64,000 nucleotides of DNA. Origin: SHVZ01 sp044223515. GTDB lineage: Bacteria; Pseudomonadota; Alphaproteobacteria; SHVZ01. The translations under genes and the position numbers were made by a program. The stretch lies in NCBI GenBank assembly GCA_044223515.1, contig JBGALV010000008.1:1-64000 (forward strand), written 5' to 3'. Of the stretch, positions 41,368 through 51,114 are shown one piece after another. The stretch's first letter is position 1. Each line of letters begins with the position of its first letter. Below the pieces are notes generated by a model. That model was not told the DNA's origin. It did no database searches and worked only from the letters and a program-made list of their open reading frames with translations.

Positions 41368-42794
41368 AATCCACCCAGAACGGTCCGGGCCATGATGACG
41401 ATGTCGAGCCAGATCGACCAGTTCTCGATGTATTCGAGATCGAGCTCGACGCTGCGGCGGGCCTTCGCCTCCGTGTGGATGCCGCCGCGCATGCCGTTGA
41501 TCTGCGCCCAGCCGGTGATGCCCGGCTTCACGCGATGGCGCGCGGCATACTCGCGTACGGCCTCGGTATAGACCTGCTGCTCGACCAGCATGCCGGGCAC
41601 ATGGGCGCGCGGGCCGACCACCGACATGTGCCCCTGCAGCACGTTGAACAGCTGCGGCAGCTCGTCGATGCTCGTCCGCCGGATGAAGCGGCCGATCGGC
41701 GTGATGCGCGGATCGTCGGCCATCGTTCCCTTGGAGCCGTCGTCGGTCGGATCGACCGCCATCGAGCGGAACTTCAGCATGTCGAATTCGCGATGATTGA
41801 AGCCCACCCGCCGCTGCCGGAAGAAGATCGGCCCTTTCCCCTCGAGCCAGAGCAGCAGTGCGGTCACGATCATGATCGGCGAGGTCAGCAGAATGCCGAT
41901 CATGGCGACGGTGTAGTCCTCGATCGTCTTGAACACCACCAGCGAGCCGACGAGGGGCCGCCGGGTCATCTGCAGGAAGGAGTAGCCGCCGACGTTGCGG
42001 ACCTTCACCTCCTCGACGCCCAGGCGGTTGATCTCCATGAGCAGCAGGATGTCGGCGGGGATCGAGTTCAGGCGCGTCATCAGCTCGGATATCCGCTGCT
42101 GCGCGTGGATCGGCAAGGCCACGACGATGACGTCGACCGGCGCCGTGCGCGACATCTCGATCAGCGGCTCGATTCCGCGGGTGACGGTGATGCCGCCGAA
42201 ATCGCTTTCGATGCGGTCGCCCCGCTCGTCGAAGATGCCGATGATCTCAAGGTGCTCGCCGCGGCGCTGACGCCGCTGCAGTTGCTCCATGACGGCGCGC
42301 CCTTCGGCACCGGCGCCGACCACCGCGACACGCTGGGTGAGGACGCCGCGGGAACGCAGGACCGCCGCCGCCGCCCGCAGGGCGATCCGGCAGGCGGCGG
42401 CGCCGGCGAACGCGGCCAGGAACCAGGCGGCGGCCCACCGGAGCGCCGAGGCGTCGTCGCTGAACGCCGTGATGAAGACGAAGGCGGCGAGAGTCCCGCC
42501 GGCGAGGCCGACGGCGACGTCGGCGGCGTCCCAGAGCAACGAGGTGTAGCGGTCCCAGCGGTAGATGCGCCGATTGCCGCTGATCATCCGATAGGGAACG
42601 AGCGCCATCAGCGACAGCAGCAACGACTGCGATGCCGTCATGCCGAGATCGACCTGGCAGGCGACGATGCCGGCCAGCGCCAGGCTGACGACGTCGCCGA
42701 GCTTGAGGCATCTGTTGAGCAGGCCATGGGAGACCAGCGACGGGCGCGCGCCGGCGTCGCGAGGAGGCACGGGGCCTGCGGAGACGGCGGTCAT
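41346..42794 (-). CDS. Undecaprenyl-phosphate sugar phosphotransferase (WcaJ/ExoY-like)
   Basis: The 482-residue polyisoprenyl-phosphate hexose-1-phosphate transferase starts exopolysaccharide repeat units by loading a sugar phosphate on undecaprenyl phosphate. About four N-terminal helices precede a Rossmann-like domain (VAVVGAGAEGRAVMEQL). The catalytic domain has FDMLKFRSM, DELPQLFNVLQG and MSVVGPR. The ATG at 42794 overlaps the flippase stop as ATGA. Longer upstream readings are the flippase in another frame. Confidence 0.93.
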   Translation of the reverse strand: MTAVSAGPVPPRDAGARPSLVSHGLLNRCLKLGDVVSLALAGIVACQVDLGMTASQSLLLSLMALVPYRMISGNRRIYRWDRYTSLLWDAADVAVGLAGGTLAAFVFITAFSDDASALRWAAAWFLAAFAGAAACRIALRAAAAVLRSRGVLTQRVAVVGAGAEGRAVMEQLQRRQRRGEHLEIIGIFDERGDRIESDFGGITVTRGIEPLIEMSRTAPVDVIVVALPIHAQQRISELMTRLNSIPADILLLMEINRLGVEEVKVRNVGGYSFLQMTRRPLVGSLVVFKTIEDYTVAMIGILLTSPIMIVTALLLWLEGKGPIFFRQRRVGFNHREFDMLKFRSMAVDPTDDGSKGTMADDPRITPIGRFIRRTSIDELPQLFNVLQGHMSVVGPRAHVPGMLVEQQVYTEAVREYAARHRVKPGITGWAQINGMRGGIHTEAKARRSVELDLEYIENWSIWLDIVIMARTVLGGLWGRNVF

Positions 42795-44122
42795 GTCGTG
42801 GACTTTCCGAGCAGAGGGTGGAACGCGCGCGGCATCGGGGGAGCGAGGAAGGTGGAGGCTTCGGGAATGAGCAGGCGGGCGGTCGCCGCCGTGCCGATGC
42901 CGCCTTGCGCGGTGGCGAGCGCGGTGACGATGGCGGCACCGACGGCACCGAACTGCCAGATGAGGGGACCCGCGAGCACGAGCATGATCGTCAGCTGGAG
43001 AAGATTGAGGACGCGGAGCGCGGCGCCGTTTCCGGTCATGGCCAGCAGCAGGTCCTGGGTGGCGTAGAGCGCGCTGACGAACTGGCCCGCGGCCATGATG
43101 GCGAGCAGAAAGGCGCCGGCGGCGAAGCTGGGACCGATCAGGGAGAGGAGGAAGCCTCCGCCGGCCGCGAGGACGAGGCACACGCCGCCGCCCATGACGG
43201 TCCCGGCCAGCTGCATCTGGCGGTTGAGCCGGCTTAAGGCCTCGGCGTCGCGCGTGCGGTGCAGGGCGGCGAAGCGGGGCGAGGCGACGATGCCGAGGCT
43301 CAGCAGCACGACATGCACCAGCATCGAGGCGCGTTGCGCCACGCTGAACACGCTGACCGCGGCGGCGTCGGCGAAGACGCCGAGGAGGAGCGCCGGCAGC
43401 GAGGCGATCGAGACCTGGACCATCTCGACGACGTAGAGGGGGCCGGCGGTGGCGCCGAGCGTGGGCAGCGCCGCCACGCCTTCGGGCAGCGCTTCGTCGC
43501 GGGCGAGCTTGTGGCGATCGAGCCGGATCCAGAGCGCGCCGACGACGGTGGCGGCGATCATCGTCAGGGCGAGCGCGAAGATGACCTGGGCGGGCTCGCG
43601 CGCGCCCAGCGCCAGGCTGAGCAGCATGCCCACCGGCCAGAAGATGTTCTGGAGCGCCTGGGAGGCGACGGTGCGGTCCAGGCCGGCGAGGATGCCCGTC
43701 AGTGTGAAGGCGACCGCCATCGCCGGGATGACCAGGCCGCTCATCGCGAGCGGGGCCGCGACGCCCGGGTCATGGAAGAGGATCTCGGCGGCGTACGGCG
43801 CGGCAAGATAGGTCGCGAGCCCGAGGCCGGCGCTGACGGCGGCGACGATCGCGATTCCGCGGAGAATCTGCCGCCTGGCGCTCAAGCCCTGGCCGACCGC
43901 GATCTCGCTGGCGACCAGCCGCATCAGGGCGCGCTCGATCCCGAGACGCGACAGGGTCGCCCCCAGGTGACCCCAGGTCATGGCGATGAAGAGGAGGCCG
44001 CTCCCGGCGACGCCGAGCAGCTTGGCCGCGACGATGTAGAGGCCGAGTTTGGCCGCGACCTCGATCCCCCGGACGGCCAGTCCGGCGAGCGAAGTGAGCA
44101 AAACGGTCGGACCCTTAATCAT
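42791..44122 (-). CDS. Oligosaccharide flippase (Wzx-like, MOP superfamily)
   Basis: The 443-residue protein has about 12 hydrophobic segments and resembles Wzx-type flippases, which move lipid-linked repeat units to the periplasm. Features include GIEVAAKLGLYIVAAKLLGVAG at the start and the paired-helix layout of the MOP superfamily. It is the first gene of the minus-strand part of the exopolysaccharide locus. It is divergent from the co-polymerase gene, with a 277-base shared regulatory region. Confidence 0.88.
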   Translation of the reverse strand: MIKGPTVLLTSLAGLAVRGIEVAAKLGLYIVAAKLLGVAGSGLLFIAMTWGHLGATLSRLGIERALMRLVASEIAVGQGLSARRQILRGIAIVAAVSAGLGLATYLAAPYAAEILFHDPGVAAPLAMSGLVIPAMAVAFTLTGILAGLDRTVASQALQNIFWPVGMLLSLALGAREPAQVIFALALTMIAATVVGALWIRLDRHKLARDEALPEGVAALPTLGATAGPLYVVEMVQVSIASLPALLLGVFADAAAVSVFSVAQRASMLVHVVLLSLGIVASPRFAALHRTRDAEALSRLNRQMQLAGTVMGGGVCLVLAAGGGFLLSLIGPSFAAGAFLLAIMAAGQFVSALYATQDLLLAMTGNGAALRVLNLLQLTIMLVLAGPLIWQFGAVGAAIVTALATAQGGIGTAATARLLIPEASTFLAPPMPRAFHPLLGKSTT

Positions 44123-44162
44123 CCGCGGGGCACCCGATCATGTAAATCCTTTGATATAAGAC

Positions 44163-44198
44163 GGGGCCTTGATACAAAATCTTGTGTTTGGAGGCCCC
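44163..44198. promoter_or_regulatory. Inverted repeat in the divergent flippase/co-polymerase promoter region
   Basis: GGGGCCT at 44163-44169 is the reverse complement of AGGCCCC at 44192-44198. Inside the loop, ACAA and TTGT form a second short dyad. The element lies in an AT-rich stretch about 200 bases upstream of the co-polymerase gene. A TTGATA-like element at 44151-44156 and CAAAAT at 44175-44180 could form a plus-strand promoter. The assignment is by eye. Confidence 0.35.
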
Positions 44199-44399
44199 GA
44201 ATCACGTGCGGGCCAACTCTCGTGACGATAAGGTCGAATTTAGCTCGATACTGCAGAAAGTTTAGGCCAATTCGATGAGACGCGGCGCGTGGCGGCCGGG
44301 GGGCAGCCTCAGAGGGCGCGTGGGGTCTAGGACCCGCCGCCGGCCGCTCTCGATGCGTCCTGCGATCCGCCATCCGAACCTTCTCCGGGGCCTGAGGGC

Positions 44400-46517
44400 A
44401 TGACCGTAACCGTGGCCAACGGCCCGGTTCCTCGTCAGGGCCCGACCGGAACGGCCTCAAGTCCTTCTTTTCGCGATCTTTTCATCGCGGCGGCCTATTA
44501 CTGGCGACTGATCGCCGTCGTCATGCTCCTGGCGGTGGCGGCGGGCGCCTTGGCCTGGGCCTTCAGCCCCGTCCTTTATACCGCGCGCGCGCAGATCCTG
44601 GTCTTGCCGGCGCGCGATGTCGGCCTCGCCGGGGCGCTGGGCGGGGCGATGCTGCCCTTCGACGGGGCGCGGGCGACTCAAGCCGAAGTCGAGCTGATCC
44701 GGGACCGTGGTGTCGTCCGCGGCATGGTCGAGAAGATCGGGCCGGAGGTCCTCTATCCGCAGGTCGCACGCGCCCGATTCTTCGGATTGCTGCCCGCCTA
44801 CCCCCCGAATCAGCGCCAGGAGATCACGATCGACGTGGTCCTCCGGGCGCTTTCCGTCGCGGCCGAGACCAACTCGAACCTGCTGACCGTCGCCTTCGAT
44901 CACACCTCCCGCGACGTGGCGATGGCCGCGGTCGACACCCTGCTGGACGTCTATGTCGAGCGGCGGAACGAGATCTACCGGTCGCTGCGTTCGCCTTTCC
45001 TTCAGGCGCGCGCCGAGAACTATCTCAGCCGGCTTCGCGAGATCGAGGAGCAGATCCGGGCCAAGAAAGCCGAGTTCAACATCATCAGCCTGGATCAGGA
45101 CGTCCTGCTCGCGCTCCGCATCTACGACAGCGTCGTGCAGCGGCGGCTGGTCCAGATCGAGCGGCGCGAGGCGGCGCTGGCGCAGGTCCAGTCGACCGAG
45201 CGCCGCCTGCGGGAATTGCCGGGAAGCGTCTTCGACTATCGCGAGCGGACCGACAAGGTCGACAATGACGAGACCGACAACGTCCTCACCAAGCTTCGCC
45301 TGGAGCGGGACACGCTTCGCCTGCGCTACCAGGACAGCGAGCCGCGCCTCGAGGAGCTGAACCGTCAGATCCAGGTGCTGGAAGACATCAAGCGCCAGCC
45401 CCGGCGCGATTCCTCGACGGCGCGCGAGGTCCGGAACCCGACGCTCGACGTCATGACCAACAACCTCTACCAGCGCCGCGTCGAGGCCGATTCGGCGATC
45501 CGGTCGGTGGTCGAGCTCGACCGGCAGGTCGAAGAGACCAAGGCGCGCATCGATCAGCTGCGCCTCGCCGAGGGAGCCTTCCAGAACCTCGAGAGGTCGC
45601 GCCAGATCTTCGAGCAGCTCTTCAAGGACGCGAGCCAGCGCGCCGAGGCGGCGCTGTTCGAGGAGTCGTCCAGCGGATCGCGCGGGGCGACCGTGCGTGT
45701 GGTAGATGCGGCGGACTCCTCGCTCCGCGGGCGCAGCAACGGGCCCAGCATCGCCGCGGCGACGGTCATCGGCGGCATGATGCTGGCGGGCGTGCTGGCC
45801 ATGCTCCTCTCATGGAACCGTCAGACCTTCATCATGCCGGAGGAGGTGACGCGGCAGCTCGGGCTTCCGCTGCTTGCGAGCTTCACTGACGTCGACGGAT
45901 TCACGACGCAGGAAGGCGAGGCCCAGATCATCTATCTCGCCGGCCGGATCGCACAGACGCGGAGCAAGGCGACGGGCGGCACGGTGATCCAGATCGTATC
46001 GTCCGCCCGGACCGAGCGGCGCTCGTCCATCGCCGGCGCCCTCGCCTACGAGCTTGCCGAGGGCCAGAACAAGCGCGTCGTGATCCTCGACCTGAACGGC
46101 GACGGCGACCGCCATTGGAAGCGGCTCAAGGGCAAGGAGCCGGTGCCCGCGGGCGACAGCGACATCCTGACCGCGCAGACGGAAGTCCCGCGCCTGCAGG
46201 TCACCTATCGCGCGACGAAAGGGCCGGTGAACTGGCTCCGGATAGACAGCCGCACGCTGAATGCCGTGCTCGGCCGGCTCCGAAGCGACTACGAGATGAT
46301 CATCGTCGACGCGCCCAGCTCCCGGGACTCCCTCATCGCGCTCAGATTGGCCAAGACGGTCGACGGCTCGATCATCGTGATCCGTGCCGAGCACACGCGC
46401 GCACCGGCGGTCGCGCGCCTGCGCGATCAATTGCTGGAGGCCGGCGGCGACGTGTACGGTGCCGTGGTGACGGGGCGCCGGTTCAGCGTTCCGCGGATGA
46501 TCTATCGATGGCTCTGA
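44400..46517 (+). CDS. Exopolysaccharide co-polymerase (GumC/Wzc-like) with degenerate BY-kinase domain
   Basis: The 705-residue protein has an N-terminal membrane helix (about 37-55), a Wzz domain, a long periplasmic coiled coil and a second helix (about 451-472). A C-terminal domain resembles bacterial tyrosine kinases. There the P-loop is SSARTERRSS (about 534-543), lacking the Gly-Lys-Ser/Thr core, while the Walker B-like MIIVDAPS is kept; no C-terminal tyrosine cluster is seen. It should still control chain length and connect to the Wza-type exporter. The following export gene overlaps its end by ten bases. Confidence 0.9.
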   Translation: MTVTVANGPVPRQGPTGTASSPSFRDLFIAAAYYWRLIAVVMLLAVAAGALAWAFSPVLYTARAQILVLPARDVGLAGALGGAMLPFDGARATQAEVELIRDRGVVRGMVEKIGPEVLYPQVARARFFGLLPAYPPNQRQEITIDVVLRALSVAAETNSNLLTVAFDHTSRDVAMAAVDTLLDVYVERRNEIYRSLRSPFLQARAENYLSRLREIEEQIRAKKAEFNIISLDQDVLLALRIYDSVVQRRLVQIERREAALAQVQSTERRLRELPGSVFDYRERTDKVDNDETDNVLTKLRLERDTLRLRYQDSEPRLEELNRQIQVLEDIKRQPRRDSSTAREVRNPTLDVMTNNLYQRRVEADSAIRSVVELDRQVEETKARIDQLRLAEGAFQNLERSRQIFEQLFKDASQRAEAALFEESSSGSRGATVRVVDAADSSLRGRSNGPSIAAATVIGGMMLAGVLAMLLSWNRQTFIMPEEVTRQLGLPLLASFTDVDGFTTQEGEAQIIYLAGRIAQTRSKATGGTVIQIVSSARTERRSSIAGALAYELAEGQNKRVVILDLNGDGDRHWKRLKGKEPVPAGDSDILTAQTEVPRLQVTYRATKGPVNWLRIDSRTLNAVLGRLRSDYEMIIVDAPSSRDSLIALRLAKTVDGSIIVIRAEHTRAPAVARLRDQLLEAGGDVYGAVVTGRRFSVPRMIYRWL

Positions 46518-47263
46518 TGCGCTCCCGCCCGCTCCTGGTCCTGGCGTTCACGGCGCTTCTTGCGGCGTGCGAGGGAACCGGCCAGGTCATCCGTCCGAGG
46601 GAGACGCCGGTCTCCGGCGACCCCCGCGCCGCCGATCCGGCCTTGGCGCGTTTCGCGCCCTGGTCGAGCACGCTGCCCGGCTACCGCATCGGCGAGGGCG
46701 ACAAGGTCAAGATCTCGTTTCCGCTGACACCGGAGATGTCGCAGGAAGCGCTGGTCAGGCCCGATGGCGCCGTGTCGCTGCGCGCCGCCGGGGACGTCGT
46801 CATCGCCGGCCTCTCGCCGCCCGAAGCCTCGGCGCTCGTCGCGGCGAAGTCGGCAGCGCGCCTGCGCAGCCCCGAGGTCGTGGTCGAGGTCGTCGATCCG
46901 GCCTCGGCGAAGGTCTATGTCGGCGGCGAGGTCCGGATCCCGGGCGCCTATCCGATCACCGGCCCGATCGGCGCGGTCTCGGCGCTGCAGCTCGCCTCCG
47001 GCTCGACCGATACGGCGCGGATCAGCGAGGTCATCCTGCTCCGCCGGAGCCCGGACGGGCGGGCGATGCTGAAGGTCGTCGACGTCCATGCGCTGCTCGA
47101 AGGCAGGCTTGCCGACGATCCGCGCATCGTGCCCGGCGACATCCTGTTCGTGCCGAAGACCCGCATCGCCGAGCTCGGCCTCTGGGTCGAGCAGTTCATC
47201 AACCGTGTGGTGCCGTTCCAGCGGTCGTTCAGCTACACGGTCGACAACCAGCGCGGCGGCTAG
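46508..47263 (+). CDS. Outer-membrane polysaccharide export lipoprotein (Wza-like)
   Basis: The product is a lipoprotein with the lipobox LLAAC near residue 20. A polysaccharide biosynthesis/export domain (YRIGEGDKVKISFPLTPEMSQEALVRPDGAVSL) and an SLBB-like domain (VYVGGEVRIPGAYPI) follow. It forms the outer-membrane channel for the polymer. At 251 residues it is shorter than E. coli Wza, as in many alphaproteobacteria. ATG 46508 or ATG 46517 (TGATG with the co-polymerase stop) may be used. The stop overlaps the convergent polymerase stop. Confidence 0.9.
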   Translation: MALMRSRPLLVLAFTALLAACEGTGQVIRPRETPVSGDPRAADPALARFAPWSSTLPGYRIGEGDKVKISFPLTPEMSQEALVRPDGAVSLRAAGDVVIAGLSPPEASALVAAKSAARLRSPEVVVEVVDPASAKVYVGGEVRIPGAYPITGPIGAVSALQLASGSTDTARISEVILLRRSPDGRAMLKVVDVHALLEGRLADDPRIVPGDILFVPKTRIAELGLWVEQFINRVVPFQRSFSYTVDNQRGG

Positions 47264-48585
47264 ACGGTCCTCGGCGGCGCGCTCGGGCCGCGCCGCATGT
47301 AGAGGAAGAGCGCGGTGATCGCCGCCAGCTCGCCCGGGACGAAGACGGCCGAGTAGATGCTGCTGGTGAGCAGCAGGTACAGCACGTAGGCGCGGAGCGC
47401 GTTGGTCATCGCCGCGTCCTTGGCGTCGCCCCATTCCGAGGTCGCCGGCAGCCACACCGCGACGACGTAGAGGGCGAGGATCATCAGCGAGCCGACGAGG
47501 CCGTACTCGAACAGGACGCCGAGCCAGCCGAGGTCGGCCAGGTAGAAGCTGGCCGATCCGAAGAGCTGGGCCAGCGTGGCGCCGCTGAAGCGCGTGGTGC
47601 CGCCGACGCCGAAGATCCACCGCGCCGGGTCGGTGAACAGGTACTCGTTGACCAGCGCGGTCGAGTGCTGGCGAACGCTGAGCGAGGCGCCGAGGAAGTC
47701 GAGGATCTTGTCGAGATTCATGAAGACGACGACCGCGAGCGTGATCGCGAGCACGATGCCGAGCACGATGAAGATCGTTCTCAGCAGGACGTTCAGCCTG
47801 AACACATAGGTGACGCCGATAACCGCGATCGTCGTCACGATCGCGAGCCGCTGCTTGTAGATGTAGACGAGGCTCGCGAGCATGAAGAGGATCGCCAGCA
47901 CCATCCACAGCCTCGGCTCGTCCGCCATGCGGGTCGCCAGGTAGAAGGTCAGGATGATGCCGAAGGTGACCGGCATGTAGATCCGGTAGCCGCGTTCGAT
48001 CTCGAACATGAACAGCTTCGAGATCGTCGAGTCGCTCGCATAGAAGCTGACCGGAACGACGATCCAGAGGATCCACATGACGACGTAGGTCGCGACCGCC
48101 AGGCGGATGATCGTGCGCGTGATCTGCGTCGGCGTCGGCGCCAGCAGCACCAGGAACGCGAGCATGCTGAAGAAGTAGGTGAGCGGCCAGACCTTGATGG
48201 TGGTGGTGAAGGCATCGAAGATGTCGTTGCCGAGCCACACCATCGAGAGCACCGGCGTGATGCCGATCGCGTAGACGATGGTCAGCAGGTAGAGCGTGTG
48301 GAACGGCGTCCGGATGCGGAAGATGGCGTAGGCCGCGAGCGGCAGCGTCAGGAAGGGCCAGGCCTTCGACAGGTAGTAGAACGGCCCGACGTCGATCAGG
48401 TAGTGGAAGAGCTGGCCCCAGAGGGGCAATGTCACCAGCAGCCAGAACTCGGTGTGGCGCCGGAAGAAGTTCGTCGCATCGGGTACCGAGGCCGCCGGCG
48501 GTTCGAGAGCGGCGTTCAGCGGGAGGACGCGCCCTCGCTCGAAGGTCGCGGAGCCGATGCGACCGCGTCCGGCGCTGAGGGTCAT
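47260..48585 (-). CDS. O-antigen polymerase/ligase-like membrane protein (Wzy type)
   Basis: The 441-residue protein has about 11-12 hydrophobic segments and a larger periplasmic loop (LDKILDFLGASLSVRQHSTALVNEY). The pattern GWLGVLFEYGLVGSLMI near the end is typical of O-antigen ligase/polymerase-family proteins. It likely polymerises the repeat units made by this locus. The ATG at 48585 overlaps the WecG-type transferase stop as ATGA. Sequence identity in this family is low, so ligase or polymerase cannot be separated. Confidence 0.78.
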   Translation of the reverse strand: MTLSAGRGRIGSATFERGRVLPLNAALEPPAASVPDATNFFRRHTEFWLLVTLPLWGQLFHYLIDVGPFYYLSKAWPFLTLPLAAYAIFRIRTPFHTLYLLTIVYAIGITPVLSMVWLGNDIFDAFTTTIKVWPLTYFFSMLAFLVLLAPTPTQITRTIIRLAVATYVVMWILWIVVPVSFYASDSTISKLFMFEIERGYRIYMPVTFGIILTFYLATRMADEPRLWMVLAILFMLASLVYIYKQRLAIVTTIAVIGVTYVFRLNVLLRTIFIVLGIVLAITLAVVVFMNLDKILDFLGASLSVRQHSTALVNEYLFTDPARWIFGVGGTTRFSGATLAQLFGSASFYLADLGWLGVLFEYGLVGSLMILALYVVAVWLPATSEWGDAKDAAMTNALRAYVLYLLLTSSIYSAVFVPGELAAITALFLYMRRGPSAPPRTV

Positions 48586-49370
48586 CTGGCCTGCCTGCCG
48601 TCGGGCACGATGCCGCGCCCGGTCAAGCGGGCGCGCAGGAAGAGCCAGACGATCGGCAGGGACTCGAGGAAGATCCGCTTCAGGTGCGTGCGCGGATGCT
48701 GCCCGAGGCGGTGGAACGCTTCCAGCCCGGCCTTCTGCATCCACGGCGGCGCGCGCTTGACCAGCCCGGTCGCGAACAGCAGCGAGCCGCCGATGCAGAG
48801 GGCCACGCCGCGAAGGCCGCCGCGCTGGATCGCGGCCCTCGCCAGGCTCTCCGATCTAGGCGCACCGGTCGCGAGGAAGACGTAGCGGGCAGGGTGCGCG
48901 GCGAGGAAGTCGAGGCACTTCTCGACCTCCGCCGGCTTGTTGATGTAGCCCATCGGCGGGTCGTGGACGGCGAGGCGGGTCAGGCCGTACTGCGCGACCA
49001 GCTCCTTCCTGAGGTCCTCGCCGCCGCCGATCACGGTGACCGCGTCGTCCGGCCGTATGTGATGCTTGAGCATCTCGACCGTCAGGTCGCTGCCCGAGGC
49101 GATCGGCAATCTCTGCCCGAAGAGCCGGCGCGCCAGCATCGGGATGATGCGGCCGTCGACCAGGACAAGCCAGGCCTCGGCGACGTTCCTGAGCCACGGC
49201 TCCTCGCCGCGGGCGAAGTGAACGACGTGCTGGGCGTTCGGCGTGACGACGTAGACGAAGGGCTGGCCGGGGTCGCGGCCGGCGATCACGCGCGCCGCCC
49301 CGACGGTGTCGAGGTCGTGGAAGCGGAGGCCAAGGACGTCCAGGGTCGGAATGTCGTCGGCGTCGCGCAT
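48582..49370 (-). CDS. WecG/TagA/CpsF family glycosyltransferase
   Basis: The 262-residue GT26 enzyme transfers an aminosugar, often N-acetylmannosaminuronic acid or ManNAc, to a lipid-linked acceptor. Diagnostic motifs are VTPNAQHVVHFAR, VDGRIIPMLARRLFG, VIGGGEDL and CIGGSLLFATG. It heads a two-gene unit with the polymerase. The 91 bases upstream contain an AT-rich TTATAA-like element but no confident promoter. Confidence 0.92.
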   Translation of the reverse strand: MRDADDIPTLDVLGLRFHDLDTVGAARVIAGRDPGQPFVYVVTPNAQHVVHFARGEEPWLRNVAEAWLVLVDGRIIPMLARRLFGQRLPIASGSDLTVEMLKHHIRPDDAVTVIGGGEDLRKELVAQYGLTRLAVHDPPMGYINKPAEVEKCLDFLAAHPARYVFLATGAPRSESLARAAIQRGGLRGVALCIGGSLLFATGLVKRAPPWMQKAGLEAFHRLGQHPRTHLKRIFLESLPIVWLFLRARLTGRGIVPDGRQAR

Positions 49371-49461
49371 CGGTTCCCGTCGGTCCCGCTGGAGGATCCG
49401 TTCCTTATAATCGAAAACGCGGTCGAGACGATGGCGATCCGAGCCGATTCGCGAGGCTCGT

Positions 49462-51114
49462 TCAGGCTTTCGCCTTCAGGTGGTCGGCGAGCCTGAGCGC
49501 AAGAGCGACGATAGTGAGGGTCGGATTGGCCTGGCTCGATGTCGGGAACACCGCGCCGCTGGCGACGTAGAGATTACCGATCCCGTGGACGCGGCAGTCC
49601 GCATCGACGACGCCGGTCGACGGCGTGGCGCCCATGCGGGCGGTCCCGAGATGATGGCCGCCATAGGCGCCGTCCCGCATCGCGATCTCCTCGACACGGG
49701 CAGGGTCGTAGTCGAGCCGTCCGACGCCGGACCTGGCGAACTCCTCGGCGAGGACCTGGTAGGCGACGGAGACGGTGCGGATGTCGCCCGGCGTGTAGCG
49801 CCAGTCGACGCGCACCTGGCGCATGCCGAGGCGATCCGTGCCCTCGGCCAGCGTGATCCGGCTCTCGGGGTTCGGTTCCTGCTCGGCATGGAACTCGAGC
49901 GAGAAGCGGTTGGACTTCGGCCGGATGATGACCGATGGGAACTTGCGGCTCGCCAGGACCCGCTTGGTCAGCATCTGGAAGAGGAAGGCCGTGGTGCCGA
50001 AGGCATCGGTGACGAGATTGGCGGCGTGGCGGAGCCAGAGCCCGGCCGACCCGGGATCCTCGTCCTTGAAGCGCTTGCTGTACTCGTAGCTGATCAGCGG
50101 CAGGAGCATGTAGAGCGCGGAAAGCGCGCCCGAGCCGTGGGTCGGATCGGTGATGCGCGGGTGATGCAGGCGCGCGACGATGTTGCCGATGCCGAGCGTT
50201 CGCTGCACGTCCGGCGTCACCGCCAGTCGCCGACGGCAATAGATCCCGTCGGCCGAAACTTCATATCCGTGCCAGACGGACGACGGCGGCCTGTCGATGG
50301 TGAGCGTCCCCATCGTTCCGGCGACATGGCACATGTAGGTGCGGCCGACGAGGTCGGCGCCGTTGCCGATGCCGGCCGCATGGACGTCGTTCGATGCCAG
50401 CAGCAGCCGCGGCACCTCGATCCCGCCGGTCGCGAGCACGAACTGCGCGGCCTTCGCCGTGAAGCGCTTGCCCGCCAGCGTTCGGATCTCCAGGTGATCG
50501 ATGCGGCTGCCGTCGGTCGACGCATGGAGGCGGGTGACGTTGGCGTTGAGCAGGACGCGAAGATTGCTGGCGGCGCCCAGCTCCGAACGGTAGACGCGAC
50601 CGAAATCCGTCGGGCGGCTGAAGCGCTCGAGCGTGTTGGTGGTCACGCGCTCGCTGCGGAAGCCCTCGATCATCTCGCGCATGCCGCCGGGGAACGCGGC
50701 CTCCGCCGTATAGGCGAAGGGACCGGCCTCGCAGAGCGCGTTGGCGCGCGGGTAGTAGGGATCGAGCGTCTCGCGGCCGAACGGCCAGCCGCTGTCGCGG
50801 ATATAGGCGCGCGGCTCGAAGTCGATCGGATCCAAGGGCATGCAACGCCCGCCCCAGATCGTGGTGCTTCCCCCCAGGCGGCGCTGGCGATAGCGATCGG
50901 GCGGCGCATGAAGGCGCTCGTCGACGACCTCTCCTGCATAGAGAGACTGCGTCGCCGAATCGGCGCCCGTGGATCCGCCCTCCAGCAGCAGCACGCGGCG
51001 GCGGTCGGTCAGGAACTGCAGCGCGAGGCTGATGCCGGCGGCGCCGGCGCCGACGATGCAGATGTCGGCCTCGAGCTGAGTGCCGGACTCGATCTGGTTG
51101 ATGTCGGCGATCAC
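49462..51114 (-). CDS. GMC family FAD-dependent oxidoreductase
   Basis: The 550-residue flavoenzyme has the dinucleotide motif ICIVGAGAAGISLALQF near residue 20, the GMC second motif region GGSTTIWGGRCMPLD, and a C-terminal GGHHLGTARMG ... NLYVASGAVFPTSSQANPTLTIVALALR motif typical of GMC_oxred_C. It would oxidise an alcohol or sugar alcohol. Many homologues in exopolysaccharide loci have no defined substrate. It lies alone, 120 bases from a nitroreductase gene and 91 bases from the WecG-type gene, and may modify a sugar of the polymer. Confidence 0.88.
   Translation of the reverse strand: MIADINQIESGTQLEADICIVGAGAAGISLALQFLTDRRRVLLLEGGSTGADSATQSLYAGEVVDERLHAPPDRYRQRRLGGSTTIWGGRCMPLDPIDFEPRAYIRDSGWPFGRETLDPYYPRANALCEAGPFAYTAEAAFPGGMREMIEGFRSERVTTNTLERFSRPTDFGRVYRSELGAASNLRVLLNANVTRLHASTDGSRIDHLEIRTLAGKRFTAKAAQFVLATGGIEVPRLLLASNDVHAAGIGNGADLVGRTYMCHVAGTMGTLTIDRPPSSVWHGYEVSADGIYCRRRLAVTPDVQRTLGIGNIVARLHHPRITDPTHGSGALSALYMLLPLISYEYSKRFKDEDPGSAGLWLRHAANLVTDAFGTTAFLFQMLTKRVLASRKFPSVIIRPKSNRFSLEFHAEQEPNPESRITLAEGTDRLGMRQVRVDWRYTPGDIRTVSVAYQVLAEEFARSGVGRLDYDPARVEEIAMRDGAYGGHHLGTARMGATPSTGVVDADCRVHGIGNLYVASGAVFPTSSQANPTLTIVALALRLADHLKAKA

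Noticed and set aside
49441..49459. Short inverted repeat after the GMC gene as a terminator
   Set aside because: A six-base stem with a nine-base loop and no T run is expected by chance at this GC content.
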